From an uncultured Steroidobacter sp. (GTDB lineage: Bacteria; Pseudomonadota; Gammaproteobacteria; Steroidobacterales; Steroidobacteraceae), in contig CALMII010000057.1 of assembly GCA_937864115.1 (NCBI GenBank), positions 61,363 through 125,362 of the forward strand: 64,000 nt of DNA, in the 5' to 3' direction. Positions 16,182 to 24,542 of the stretch are shown piece after piece (the first letter of the stretch is position 1; every line of letters begins with the position of its first letter). The position numbers and the translations under genes are program-made. A model generated the notes under the pieces. The model searched no databases and was not told the origin of the DNA. It saw only the letters and a program-made list of their open reading frames with translations.

Positions 16182-18506
16182 ATGCCCAAACAGAACAAAC
16201 TGCGTTCCGCGTTCAGGAAATTCCGCCGCCAGATCCTCGTCGGCGGTGCGCTGGTCGTGGGCGTGTGCCTGATTGCGCTGCTGGTGTGGATCGTCTATCT
16301 CGATCGCATCGTCACGCAGCAATTCGAAGGACGTCGCTGGACCTTGCCGGCGCAGGTCTATGCGGAAGCGACCGAGCTGTATGTCGGCCAGAATTTCGGC
16401 GCCGATGCGATGGAACAGGAACTGCGCCGCCTCGGCTATCACCGCGTCGATGCGCCGAAGGATTCGGGCAGCTATCGGCGTCGCGGCGCGCGCATCGATT
16501 TCGTCAGCCGGCGTTTCCAGTTTTCGGATGCCGTGCAGGAAGCGCAGGCGCTCACGATCACGACCGATGCGAACTCCATCGTCTCGCTCACCAGCGGCGG
16601 CGAGGACGTGCCGATCTTCCGGCTCGATCCGCTGCTCATCGGCAGCATCTTTCCGATCCATGGCGAAGACCGCGTCGTGGTCACGCCGGAAGAAGTGCCG
16701 CCGATGCTGCCGGCAGCGCTCAAGGTCGTCGAGGACCGCAAGTTCGATACGCATCATGGCGTGAACGTCGGCGCGATCATTCGCGCCGCGTGGATCAACG
16801 TGCGTGCCGGGCAGATCGAGCAGGGCGGTTCAACGCTGACCCAGCAGCTCGTGAAGAGCTACTTCCTCGACAATCGCCGCACCTTCGGCCGCAAGATCGA
16901 AGAGGCGATGATGGCGATGCTGCTCGAAGTCCACTTCGAGAAGCAGGACCTGCTCAACGCCTACATCAACGAAATCTATCTCGGCCAGGACGGGCGCCGC
17001 GCCATTCACGGCTTCGGCCTCGCGAGCCAGTTCTATTTCGGCAAGCCGCTCGCCGAACTGCAGTTGCCCGAGGTGGCGCTGCTGGTCGCCGTCGTGCGCG
17101 GACCGTCGTACTACGATCCGCGCCGTCATCCCGAGCGTGCCAAGACGCGTCGCGACCTGGTGCTCAAGCTCATGGCCGAACACAAGGTCATCGAGGAGAA
17201 GGCGGCGACCCAGGCCATGCAGCGACCGCTCGGCGTCGTGCGCGCCGGCACGCAGGCGGGCAGCTATTACCCGGCCTTCCTGGATCTGGTGCGCCGCACG
17301 CTGCGTCGCGACTATCGCGAAGAGGATCTGACCGAAGCCGGCCTGCGCATTTTCTCGACCCTGAATCCGCTGGTGCAGACCCGCGCCGAGACCACGCTGG
17401 CGCAGGAACTGGATCGACTCGAAAAGGCGCGCAAGAAAAAGAAGCCCGAACCGCTGGAAGGCGTGGTCGTCGTCACCTCGCCCTCGAGCGGTGAAGTGAT
17501 CGCGATGGTCGGCGGCCGTCAGGCGACGTTCGAAGGCTTCAACCGCGCACTCGATGCCAAGCGCTCGATCGGCTCGCTGGTGAAACCGGTGATCTATCTC
17601 GCCGCGATGGAGACCGATCGTTTCACGTCCGCCTCGATCGTCGAGGACGGACCGGTCGAAGTGAAGCTCGCGAACGGCAAGACCTGGCAGCCGCAGAATT
17701 ATTCGCAGGAGTTCTACGGCCCCGTGCCGCTGGTGCGCGCGCTGGCGCAGTCGATGAATCTCGCCACCGTGCGGCTCGGTCTCGATGTCGGACTGCCGAA
17801 GGTAACGAAGGAGTTCAAGGTGCTCGGACTCGAGAACGAACCGCCGGAACTGCCGTCGGTGCTGCTCGGCGCGCTCGATGTGTCGCCGCTCGAAGTCGCG
17901 CAGCTCTACAACGCCTTCGCGAGCGGCGGCTTCAACACACCGCTGCGCGCGGTGCGTGCGGTGCTCGATGCCGAGGGCACGCCACTCAAATCGTTTGCGC
18001 TCGAAGTGACGCAGGTCGCTTCGCCACAGGCGGTGTATGAAGTGAATCAGATGATGGTGCAGGTGATGGAGCGCGGCACCGGCGCCGCGGCGCGCGCGAA
18101 TCTGCCGTCGGGGCTCGTCGTCGCCGGCAAGAGCGGCACGTCATCGGACTATCGCGACAGCTGGTTCGCCGGCTTCTCCGGCAGTCATCTCGCGGTGGTC
18201 TGGATCGGTTACGACGACAACACGCCGACGGGTCTCACCGGATCGTCGGGCTCGCTCGCCGTATGGTCGAAGCTGATGGGCTCGATTCCGACCACGCCGC
18301 TCAGCATGCCCCTGCCGGAAGGCCTGCAGGAAACGTCGATCGACTATCTCACCGGATACGCCGCGCAATCGGGCTGCGTCCAGGAAGCCGTCATCGTTGC
18401 GGTGCCGCAAGGAACGCCACTGCCCGTCGATCCGAACTGCGCCTCGGGCACGCTCGGCGAGATCGGTGCGCGGGCGCGGGCCTGGTGGCAGGGCATCGTC
18501 AATTGA
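16182..18506 (+). CDS. mrcB: Penicillin-binding protein 1B, bifunctional peptidoglycan synthase
   Basis: A 774-residue class A PBP: a short cytoplasmic basic N-terminus, one membrane anchor (residues about 19-45), a UB2H-like domain (about 65-150), the GT51 glycosyltransferase (EDRKFDTHHGV with catalytic Glu, then GGSTLTQQLVK), and the transpeptidase. The transpeptidase motifs are SIGSLVKP (Ser nucleophile), SMN and KSGT. It polymerises lipid II and cross-links stem peptides in the periplasm. ATG 16182 is chosen because the basic anchor begins there; longer upstream frames overlap nhaA. The next gene encodes a likely activator lipoprotein. Confidence 0.95.
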   Translation: MPKQNKLRSAFRKFRRQILVGGALVVGVCLIALLVWIVYLDRIVTQQFEGRRWTLPAQVYAEATELYVGQNFGADAMEQELRRLGYHRVDAPKDSGSYRRRGARIDFVSRRFQFSDAVQEAQALTITTDANSIVSLTSGGEDVPIFRLDPLLIGSIFPIHGEDRVVVTPEEVPPMLPAALKVVEDRKFDTHHGVNVGAIIRAAWINVRAGQIEQGGSTLTQQLVKSYFLDNRRTFGRKIEEAMMAMLLEVHFEKQDLLNAYINEIYLGQDGRRAIHGFGLASQFYFGKPLAELQLPEVALLVAVVRGPSYYDPRRHPERAKTRRDLVLKLMAEHKVIEEKAATQAMQRPLGVVRAGTQAGSYYPAFLDLVRRTLRRDYREEDLTEAGLRIFSTLNPLVQTRAETTLAQELDRLEKARKKKKPEPLEGVVVVTSPSSGEVIAMVGGRQATFEGFNRALDAKRSIGSLVKPVIYLAAMETDRFTSASIVEDGPVEVKLANGKTWQPQNYSQEFYGPVPLVRALAQSMNLATVRLGLDVGLPKVTKEFKVLGLENEPPELPSVLLGALDVSPLEVAQLYNAFASGGFNTPLRAVRAVLDAEGTPLKSFALEVTQVASPQAVYEVNQMMVQVMERGTGAAARANLPSGLVVAGKSGTSSDYRDSWFAGFSGSHLAVVWIGYDDNTPTGLTGSSGSLAVWSKLMGSIPTTPLSMPLPEGLQETSIDYLTGYAAQSGCVQEAVIVAVPQGTPLPVDPNCASGTLGEIGARARAWWQGIVN

Positions 18507-18575
18507 CGAACTGGCGGGCGTGAGCGGGTGGCTGGCACACTCGCCTTCGCCCACGGACTTCCTACCAGAGCTGCA

Positions 18576-19103
18576 ATGAAAAGATATGTTTCCCTGCTGG
18601 TTCTCGCGCTGCTGAGCGCGTGCTCCGTGCCGCAACCGTATCGACCCACGGCGCCGGCACCTTCGGTGCCTCCGCAGCAGCCCGGCTCGCCGCCTGTCGT
18701 GGAAACCCAGCCCGCCGAGACACCGCCAGCGATCGAAGTCCCGCAGCCGCTGCCGACACCGGTGATTCGCGAACCCGTGCTGAGCCCGGCATCGCGCGCG
18801 CTGGTCGGCCAGGCGCAGACGCAGCTCGAATCGAAGAATTTCGCGGTGGCTGCGTCGTCGCTCGAGCGTGCGCTGCGCATCGAGCCCGACAATCCGTTGC
18901 TCTGGATCGAACTCGGCAAGGTGCGCCAGGCCGAGGGCAACTACGTGCAGGCCGAGAACATGGGCCGCAAGGCCGTGTCGATGTCGACGAATGCGCCGAA
19001 GGCACAGTCCGCGGCGTGGAGCCTCATCGCGGAGTCGTATCGTGCGCGCGGCAAGAATCCGCAGGCGCAGGAGGCGCAGGCGCGGGCGGATCAGTTGCGC
19101 TGA
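18576..19103 (+). CDS. TPR lipoprotein, probable LpoP-type activator of PBP1B
   Basis: A 175-residue predicted lipoprotein with signal MKRYVSLLVLALLSAC, Cys at residue 16, and a long Pro-rich spacer (about residues 19-67). The TPR repeats that follow (FAVAASSLERALRIEPDNPLLWIELGKVR and the next helix pair) cover about residues 75-170. It starts 69 bases after mrcB on the same strand. In Pseudomonas, the TPR lipoprotein LpoP is encoded beside ponB/mrcB and stimulates PBP1B from the outer membrane; gene order, lipobox, spacer and TPR fold here match that arrangement. Function is inferred from this. Confidence 0.72.
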   Translation: MKRYVSLLVLALLSACSVPQPYRPTAPAPSVPPQQPGSPPVVETQPAETPPAIEVPQPLPTPVIREPVLSPASRALVGQAQTQLESKNFAVAASSLERALRIEPDNPLLWIELGKVRQAEGNYVQAENMGRKAVSMSTNAPKAQSAAWSLIAESYRARGKNPQAQEAQARADQLR

Positions 19104-19122
19104 GGAGAAAAGAATGGCTCTT

Positions 19123-19186
19123 CCTGTGGGGCCGGCTTCAGCCGGCTTCTTCAAGTGCAAAGGCCGGCTGAAGCCGGCCCCACAGG
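19123..19186. repeat. Family A REP-like element, copy 2 (head-to-head)
   Basis: Two inverted copies of the GGCCGGCTGAAGCCGGCC half (19123-19146 and 19162-19186) with CCTGTGG/CCACAGG at the outer ends form a 24-base inverted repeat around a 15-base centre. It fills the convergent junction between the TPR lipoprotein gene and the glycosyltransferase gene and could terminate transcription from both sides. Confidence 0.85.
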
Positions 19187-19199
19187 AAGAGGAAGAGGA

Positions 19200-20252
19200 T
19201 CATCTATCTGTTCCGAACTCCGTGTCCTCCGTGATCTCCGTGTGCAACTCCTCTTCTTCCTGCCACACCAGATTCCCCAGAAACTGCCGCGTTGCCGCTC
19301 CCCATGTGTGTCGCAGCGCGTAGTCGCGACACTGCGCCGGATCGAGCATGAGCGCCGCGAGCGCCGCATTGCCGAGATCTTCGGCCAGTACACCCGTCAC
19401 ACCCTGCTGCACGACATCGATGGGACCGGTGACGGGGAACGCGGCGACGGGAATGCCGCAGGCCATCGCCTCCAGCAGTACGAGACCGAAGGTGTCGGTG
19501 CGACTGGGAAAGACGAACACATCCGACGCGGCGATGTGGCGCGCGAGCTCTTCGCCGAACTTGTAGCCGACGAAGACAGCCTCGGGAAAGCGTGATTCGA
19601 GTCCTGCACGTGCTGGACCATCACCGACGACGAGCTTCGTGCCCTGCCACGGCATCGCCAGAAAGGCATCGATGTTTTTCTCCACCGCAACGCGCCCGAC
19701 ATACACCGCGATCGGCCGCGGCAGAGTCAGGAACGTCTTGTCGTGCGGCCGGAACAGATCGACATCGACGCCGCGGGTCCAGCGCACCAGGTTGCCGAAG
19801 CCGCGGGCCTCGAGCTGCCGCTGCAGCGTCGGCGTCGCGACCATCGTGCGTGTCGCAGCCCCGTGAAAGCGGCGCAGATGCGCATAACTCAGCGACAGCG
19901 GAATCGGAAAGCGCGAGGCGACGTACTCGGGAAATTGCGTGTGATACGAGGTCGTGAAGGCGAAACGACGCCGGCGGCACCACTGGCGCGCGGCCGTGCC
20001 GAGCGTGGCTTCGGTGGCGATGTGAATCGCCTCCGGCGCAACCTCGCGCAGCATTCCGTCCAGCTGCCGGTACGGAAACCAGGCGAGACGGATCTCCGGA
20101 TAGGTCGGACAGGGAAACGTGCGGAACTGCGTCGGCTCGATCACGCACACGTCGTGACCCAGCGCACGCAGATGCTGCGTCGTCGTCATGAGCGTTTTGA
20201 CGACGCCGTTGGTCTGCGGCAGCCAGGCGTCGGTAACGATGGCGATTTTCAC
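19200..20252 (-). CDS. GT4-family glycosyltransferase, candidate glycolipid synthase (Agt-like)
   Basis: About 350 residues. The N-terminal domain starts VKIAIVTDAWLPQTNGVVKT, typical of the GT4 group containing lipid and mannosyl transferases. The C-terminal donor site has RTDTFGLVLLEAMACGIPV, with Asp where many GT4 enzymes have Glu. GTG 20252 overlaps the upstream phosphoesterase stop by four bases, so the pair is co-translated. The pair resembles PlcP-Agt, in which PlcP makes diacylglycerol from phospholipid and Agt glycosylates it. The last 20 or so residues (including HTEITEDTEFG) are encoded by a family B repeat, so the native C-terminus may have been replaced. Confidence 0.82.
   Translation of the reverse strand: MKIAIVTDAWLPQTNGVVKTLMTTTQHLRALGHDVCVIEPTQFRTFPCPTYPEIRLAWFPYRQLDGMLREVAPEAIHIATEATLGTAARQWCRRRRFAFTTSYHTQFPEYVASRFPIPLSLSYAHLRRFHGAATRTMVATPTLQRQLEARGFGNLVRWTRGVDVDLFRPHDKTFLTLPRPIAVYVGRVAVEKNIDAFLAMPWQGTKLVVGDGPARAGLESRFPEAVFVGYKFGEELARHIAASDVFVFPSRTDTFGLVLLEAMACGIPVAAFPVTGPIDVVQQGVTGVLAEDLGNAALAALMLDPAQCRDYALRHTWGAATRQFLGNLVWQEEEELHTEITEDTEFGTDR
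19217..19244. repeat. Family B half-element inside the glycosyltransferase 3' end
   Basis: CTCCGTG units with 9-base period, the same as the right arm of the full elements at 30677 and 41618. The complementary arm is missing. It is translated on the minus strand as HTEITEDTEFG. Confidence 0.8.
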
Positions 20253-21064
20253 GCGACGCGCACGCGCGCCGCGGCGATCAAGAGCTCCTGGTGGGTCAGG
20301 ACTTCGCGCGTCTCGGTCCAGCGCAGGAGCGCGAGCCGGCCGTTGAAATCCTCGGTGAGCGTCGTGCAGCTTTCGACCCAGTCGCCGTCGTTGCAATAGA
20401 GCACGCCGTCGATGTTCGTGATTTCGGCACGGTGGATGTGACCGCAGATCATGCCGTCGACGCCGCGACGCTTCGCCTCGTCCGCCAGCGCCTGTTCGTA
20501 GTTCGCGATGTACTTCACCGCGTTCTTGACCTTGTGTTTCAGGTACGCGGCGACGGACCAGTAAGGAAAGCCGAAACGACGGCGGAAAAAATTCACCAGC
20601 CGGTTGAGCTGCAGCACGAACGCATAGGCGCGATTGCCGAGCGCCTCAAGCAGCGGACTCGCCTTGATGACAGCGTCGAACTCATCGCCATGCAGCACCA
20701 CGAAGCGGCGCCCGTCGGCCGTTTCGTGCAGCGCCTCGCGCCGGATCTCGACATTGCCGAACACCATGCCGTCGTAGTCGCGAAACACGCGGTCGTGGTT
20801 GCCGGGGATGTAGACGACGCGCGTGCCGCGCTTGGCCTTGCCAAGAATGGTGCGGATGACGTCGTTGTGTTCCTGCGGCCAGTAGAACGATTTCTTCAGG
20901 CTCCACAGGTCGACGATGTCGCCGACGAGGTAGAGGGTCTCGGTCTCGATCGAATGCAGGAAATCGAGCAGGTAGCGGGCACTACAGCCGCGAAACCCCA
21001 GATGCACGTCGGAAATGAAGACGCTGCGGAATCGAAATACCGGCCGGGCCGGATTCGGGCTCAT
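20249..21064 (-). CDS. Metallophosphoesterase, LpxH/PlcP-like
   Basis: A 271-residue calcineurin-type phosphoesterase. All metal motifs are present in order: SDVHLG, GDIVDLW, PGNHD, HGDEFD and GHIHRAE. The fold matches COG2908, which includes LpxH and the phospholipase C PlcP used for lipid renovation under phosphate starvation. It is longer than LpxH (about 240) and carries a basic stretch LNRLVNFFRRRFGF suited to membrane contact. It overlaps a GT4 glycosyltransferase gene and lies 48 bases behind a Pho box. Together these favour a PlcP-like role over lipid A synthesis; LpxH remains the alternative. Confidence 0.82.
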   Translation of the reverse strand: MSPNPARPVFRFRSVFISDVHLGFRGCSARYLLDFLHSIETETLYLVGDIVDLWSLKKSFYWPQEHNDVIRTILGKAKRGTRVVYIPGNHDRVFRDYDGMVFGNVEIRREALHETADGRRFVVLHGDEFDAVIKASPLLEALGNRAYAFVLQLNRLVNFFRRRFGFPYWSVAAYLKHKVKNAVKYIANYEQALADEAKRRGVDGMICGHIHRAEITNIDGVLYCNDGDWVESCTTLTEDFNGRLALLRWTETREVLTHQELLIAAARVRVA

Positions 21065-21111
21065 ACGTCACCTGTGCAGGACCGGGCTGGCGCGCACAGT
21101 GGCGTCCGGGA

Positions 21112-21129
21112 ATGACGGACCGATGACAG
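21112..21129 (-). promoter_or_regulatory. Pho box (PhoB site) upstream of the phosphoesterase-glycosyltransferase pair
   Basis: Read on the minus strand the site is CTGTCATCGGTCCGTCAT: two CTGTCAT-type heptamers with a four-base spacer and one mismatch to the CTGTCAT-N4-CTGTCAT consensus. A third unit, CTGTCAA (21145-21151), sits exactly 22 bases upstream, that is two 11-base steps. The site is 48 bases before the start codon, suitable for PhoB activation. Confidence 0.75.
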
Positions 21130-21151
21130 TCCCGGTAATTTTGGTTGACAG

Positions 21152-21493
21152 GTCAGCGGGTTGGGCGGGGTTTCTTAGGTGAGATCGGATGCCGAGGTTC
21201 GAAGCCGTACGGAGCTATTTGAGTATGGATTTCCCACTTCGGCATCTCTGCGACGGTAATGCAGCACGACCCATGAGGAGGGTGGGCGAAGATTTCACCC
21301 GGGTAGCTGGAAGTCGGCGTCAACTCGTCCGACTACTCTGATCAGGCATGACCAGTCGCTGGAGACTCGTCATTTCTACCCTGAAAGTGGAATGGACAGG
21401 CGCGATGAATGCCACCTCTTCTGCACCTGTGGCAAATCGGAGGCGCGAATGTGCAATTTACCGCCCCGATTCGAACCATGCCATCCTCGCCGC
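21152..21493. other. Gap without a recognised gene
   Basis: From the Pho box region to dtd I see no conserved protein, tRNA or strong hairpin. The base composition looks less GC-rich than the neighbours. Short open frames here have no family features. Confidence 0.5.
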
Positions 21494-21949
21494 ATGATCG
21501 GACTCCTTCAGCGCGTAAGCCGGGCAGATGTCAGCGTCGGCGGCCAGGAACACGGCCGGATCGACCGTGGCCTGCTGGTACTGATCGGTGTCGAGCGCGG
21601 CGATCAGGAAGCCCAGGCGGACCGGCTGCTGGAGCGGCTGCTGACCTACCGGGTGTTTCCCGACGACCAGGGCCGCATGAACCGCAGCCTGCAGGAGATC
21701 GGCGGCGGGCTGCTGCTGGTGCCGCAATTCACGCTGGCCGCCGATACGCGCAAGGGCACGCGACCCGGATTCAGTCCTGCCGCAGCGCCGCAGGAAGGCG
21801 AGCGGTTGTTCGACTACCTGGTGTCGCGGGCACGATCCATTCATCCCGCGGTCCAAACGGGCGTGTTCGGTGCCGACATGGCGGTCGCGCTGGTCAACGA
21901 CGGTCCCGTAACGTTCTGGTTACGGGTCGAGCCCGGCGAAAGTCCTTAA
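21494..21949 (+). CDS. dtd: D-aminoacyl-tRNA deacylase
   Basis: A 151-residue cytoplasmic proofreading enzyme that removes D-amino acids (and glycine from tRNA-Ala) mischarged on tRNA. It starts MIGLLQRVSRADVSV, and the cross-subunit Gly-cisPro motif NDGPVTFW is intact. The other signature, normally SQFTLAAD, reads PQFTLAAD, so the conserved Ser is replaced by Pro. ATG 21494 is chosen over an upstream frame because the family begins at this Met. It stands alone ahead of tatABC. Confidence 0.93.
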   Translation: MIGLLQRVSRADVSVGGQEHGRIDRGLLVLIGVERGDQEAQADRLLERLLTYRVFPDDQGRMNRSLQEIGGGLLLVPQFTLAADTRKGTRPGFSPAAAPQEGERLFDYLVSRARSIHPAVQTGVFGADMAVALVNDGPVTFWLRVEPGESP

Positions 21950-21970
21950 GAAATCGTCGGAGCCGGCTCA

Positions 21971-21999
21971 CTGTCCGGGCCGGTGTATTGGCGTATGAT
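21971..21999 (+). promoter_or_regulatory. Possible promoter of tatABC
   Basis: TATGAT (21994-21999) lies about 30 bases before the tatA ATG, with CTGTCC 17 bases upstream as a weak -35. The -10 is good and the -35 poor. Confidence 0.4.
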
Positions 22000-22027
22000 C
22001 GCCGGCGTTTTCCCCCGGAGAGCTGCA

Positions 22028-22264
22028 ATGGGTATTGGGTTTCGTGAGCTTCTGATCATTCTCGTGATCGCGCTCGTGATCTTCGGCGCCAAGCGTCTGA
22101 AGACCATTGGCTCGGATCTGGGCGGTGCGGTGAAGGGCTTCAAGAAGGCGATGGCCGAAGGCGAGGACGAGGACAACAAGCAGTTGTCGGCGCCGGCGGA
22201 AAAGGACGCGGATTTCGATTCGACGCCCGCTTCCAAGTCCGGCAGCAAGTCCACGAATGCCTGA
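22028..22264 (+). CDS. tatA: Sec-independent protein translocase subunit TatA
   Basis: A 78-residue protein with a short N-terminal membrane helix (FRELLIILVIALVIF), the hinge FGAKRLKTIG, an amphipathic helix containing LGGAVKGFKKAM, and an acidic disordered tail. TatA multimers form the passage for folded twin-arginine substrates across the inner membrane. GGAG precedes the ATG at 22028; an upstream in-frame start would add a non-family extension. First gene of tatABC. Confidence 0.95.
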   Translation: MGIGFRELLIILVIALVIFGAKRLKTIGSDLGGAVKGFKKAMAEGEDEDNKQLSAPAEKDADFDSTPASKSGSKSTNA

Positions 22265-22307
22265 GCGGTCGCGCCGCCGCGACCTCTGACCTTCCACCAG
22301 CACTTCC

Positions 22308-22673
22308 ATGTTCGAAGTCGGTTTCACCGAGATCGTCCTGATCCTCGGTCTCGCACTCCTTGTACTCGGGCCGGAGAAGCTGCCCGGCCTGGCGCAGAAA
22401 ATCGGTCGCTGGACCGGCCGCGCGCGTTCCATGGCACGCCAGTTGCGCACGCAGCTGGAGCAGGAAGTCACGATCGAGGAACTGGCGAAGTCGCGTCCGG
22501 GCGCGGCGCAGTCTTCCTCCCCAGCCGAACCTTCGATTCACACTCCGGCGGCGCCTGAACCTCCGGAGACTGCGCCCCATCGGGGACCGGAAATCGATCT
22601 CGACCAGACGGTGTCGGGCATCGAACCCGAGCCTGCTCCGCCCGCCTCGTCCGATACCAAGAACGCTTCATGA
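22308..22673 (+). CDS. tatB: Sec-independent protein translocase subunit TatB
   Basis: A 121-residue protein with N-terminal helix MFEVGFTEIVLILGLALLVL, the Gly-Pro hinge LGPEKLPGLAQKIGRW, an amphipathic segment through RSMARQLRTQLEQEV, and a Pro/Glu-rich tail. The FxEl..i and GPEKLP motifs distinguish it from TatA. With TatC it forms the twin-arginine signal receptor. The stop overlaps the tatC start (ATGA). Confidence 0.95.
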   Translation: MFEVGFTEIVLILGLALLVLGPEKLPGLAQKIGRWTGRARSMARQLRTQLEQEVTIEELAKSRPGAAQSSSPAEPSIHTPAAPEPPETAPHRGPEIDLDQTVSGIEPEPAPPASSDTKNAS

Positions 22674-23449
22674 GCGCGGCCGATCATGAACGCGAGACAC
22701 TCGCCGAAGGCTCGCTGATTTCTCACCTGGTGGAGCTGCGCGATCGCCTGCTGCGGGCGGTGATCGCGGTGTTCATCCTGTTCATTCCCTGCGCGTTCTT
22801 TTCCGATGAACTGTTCACGCTGGTCGCGACGCCGCTGATCGAGAAGATGCCGCAGGGCACCTCGATGATCGCAACCAGCATCGTCGCGCCGTTCATGGCG
22901 CCGCTGAAACTCGCGCTGCTGGCGGGCCTGTTCCTGGCGATGCCCTATGTGCTGTATCAGGCGTGGGCCTTCGTCGCGCCTGGGCTGTATCGCCACGAAA
23001 AACGCTTCGCGGTGCCGTTGGTGATCTCCAGCATCGTGCTGTTCTACGCCGGCGTCGCCTTCGCGTATTTCGTCGTGTTCCCGCTGATGTTCGCGTTCCT
23101 CACCAGCGCCGCGCCGCATGGCGTGCAGGTGATGACGGACATGTCGAACTATCTCGACTTCGTGCTGCTGCTGTTTTTCGCCTTCGGCGTCGCGTTCGAA
23201 ATTCCGATCGCCACCGTGCTGCTTGCCGCCACGGGCATGGTGAAGGTCGAGACCATGACCAAGAATCGCGGCTACGTGATTCTCGGCATCTTCATCGTCG
23301 CCGCCTTCCTCACGCCGCCGGATGCGCTGTCGCAGTGCTTCATGGCGGTACCGATGTACCTGCTCTACGAAGGTGGGATCATCATGGCGCGCGTGCTCCT
23401 CAAGAACCGCGCCGCGCGGCAGCGCGAGCAGGAGCAGCGCACCGATTGA
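22670..23449 (+). CDS. tatC: Twin-arginine translocase subunit TatC
   Basis: A 259-residue, six-helix inner membrane protein that binds twin-arginine signal peptides. Conserved features are the cytoplasmic N-terminus SHLVELRDRLLRAV, the loop LYRHEKRF, and the late motif RGYVILGIFIVAAFLTPPD. It is translationally coupled to tatB by a four-base overlap. The C-terminal tail is basic. Confidence 0.96.
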   Translation: MSAADHERETLAEGSLISHLVELRDRLLRAVIAVFILFIPCAFFSDELFTLVATPLIEKMPQGTSMIATSIVAPFMAPLKLALLAGLFLAMPYVLYQAWAFVAPGLYRHEKRFAVPLVISSIVLFYAGVAFAYFVVFPLMFAFLTSAAPHGVQVMTDMSNYLDFVLLLFFAFGVAFEIPIATVLLAATGMVKVETMTKNRGYVILGIFIVAAFLTPPDALSQCFMAVPMYLLYEGGIIMARVLLKNRAARQREQEQRTD

Positions 23450-23488
23450 CAGGGACGCCGACAGCCAGCGCCATCTGGCGGGCAATGT

Positions 23489-24542
23489 TCATGTCGTCTC
23501 GTTGTTCTGTTCCATTGCGTTTTGCAGATAGAACTCATGCAGCTTTGCCCGCAGCAAGGTCTTGTCCGGCAGTTGCGTCTGGATATTCCGCGATCAGCGC
23601 CGGTGACGTGCTGCGGTTCAGCGCGTACTCCACCACTTCATCATCCTTGCTGGCGCACAACAGCACGCCGATGGCCGGGTTTTCGTGCGGCTTCTTCGCA
23701 TCGCGGTCGAGGGTTTCGAGATAGAAGTTCAGCTTGCCCAGGTATTCCGGTTCGAAGCGGCCGACTTTCAGCTCAATCGCCACGAGGCAGTTCAGGCCAC
23801 GATGGAAGAAGAGCAAGTCCAACGTGAAATCGCGCCGGCCCACCTGCACCGGATACTCACTGCCGACGAAGCAGAAATCCCGACCCAGTTCGATGAGGAA
23901 GTCGCGCAACTGCCGCAGCAGACCCTTGTGCAAGTCTGCCTCGACATGGCCTGGCGGCAAGTCGAGAAACTCGACCAGATAACTGTCGCGGAAGACACTG
24001 GCCGCATCCGGGTGGCTTTGTCGCACGACGGGTGAGATTTTTGGCGGAGCCAGCACGGTGCGCTCGAACAGGGCGGCCTTGAACTGGCGCTCCAGCTGGC
24101 GGCTGCTCCACTGCTCCTGCACGGCCAGTTTCAGATAGAACTCCCGCTCCTCCGGGCGCTTGCTCTGACCCAGAATGATGAGGTGGTGAGTCCACGGCAA
24201 TTGTCTCAGCAGTGCCGAGACAATTTCAGGGTCAGGATAGGCTTCATAGAACTGCCGCATCCTGAACAGGTTGGCGCGGGTGAAGCCACGCAACCCCGGC
24301 TGGGTCCGAGCCAGATAGCGGGCAAGCTCTGCCACCACACCCTCTCCCCATTCGGCAGCGGCGATCCTGCGGCTGATGCGCTCGCCGATCTGCCAGTACA
24401 GCTCGATCAGTGTGGTGTTGACCGCCTGCACCGCGCGTTGTCGGGCGCTGGCGATGAGCTGGGCAATATCGGAGAAATCGCCGGGACTGAGGATGCCATC
24501 GAACGTGGCTCGCTGTTGCTTGCCGAGCTTCTTTCCTGCCAT
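23489..24542 (-). pseudogene. DUF1016 (YhcG-type) PDDEXK nuclease gene with a C-terminal frameshift
   Basis: The uninterrupted frame (23535-24542) encodes 335 residues. The N-terminal DUF1016 domain includes LIELYWQIGERIS and RNLF-like helices; the nuclease domain has DFTLDLLFFHRGLNCLVAIELKVG, holding the Asp and ExK of the PD-(D/E)xK fold. After IAEY (base 23583) the family's usual C-terminus appears one frame over: QTQLPDKTLLRAKLHEFY, ending at TGA 23491-23489. Dropping one base of the GG at 23581-23582 restores a 350-residue protein. It could be a real lesion or a base-calling error. The catalytic core precedes the lesion. Isolated gene; accessory in character. Confidence 0.82.

Noticed and set aside
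21205..21480. TTCGAA-containing stretches resembling tRNA T-arms
   Set aside because: The flanking bases do not form T, anticodon or acceptor stems on either strand.
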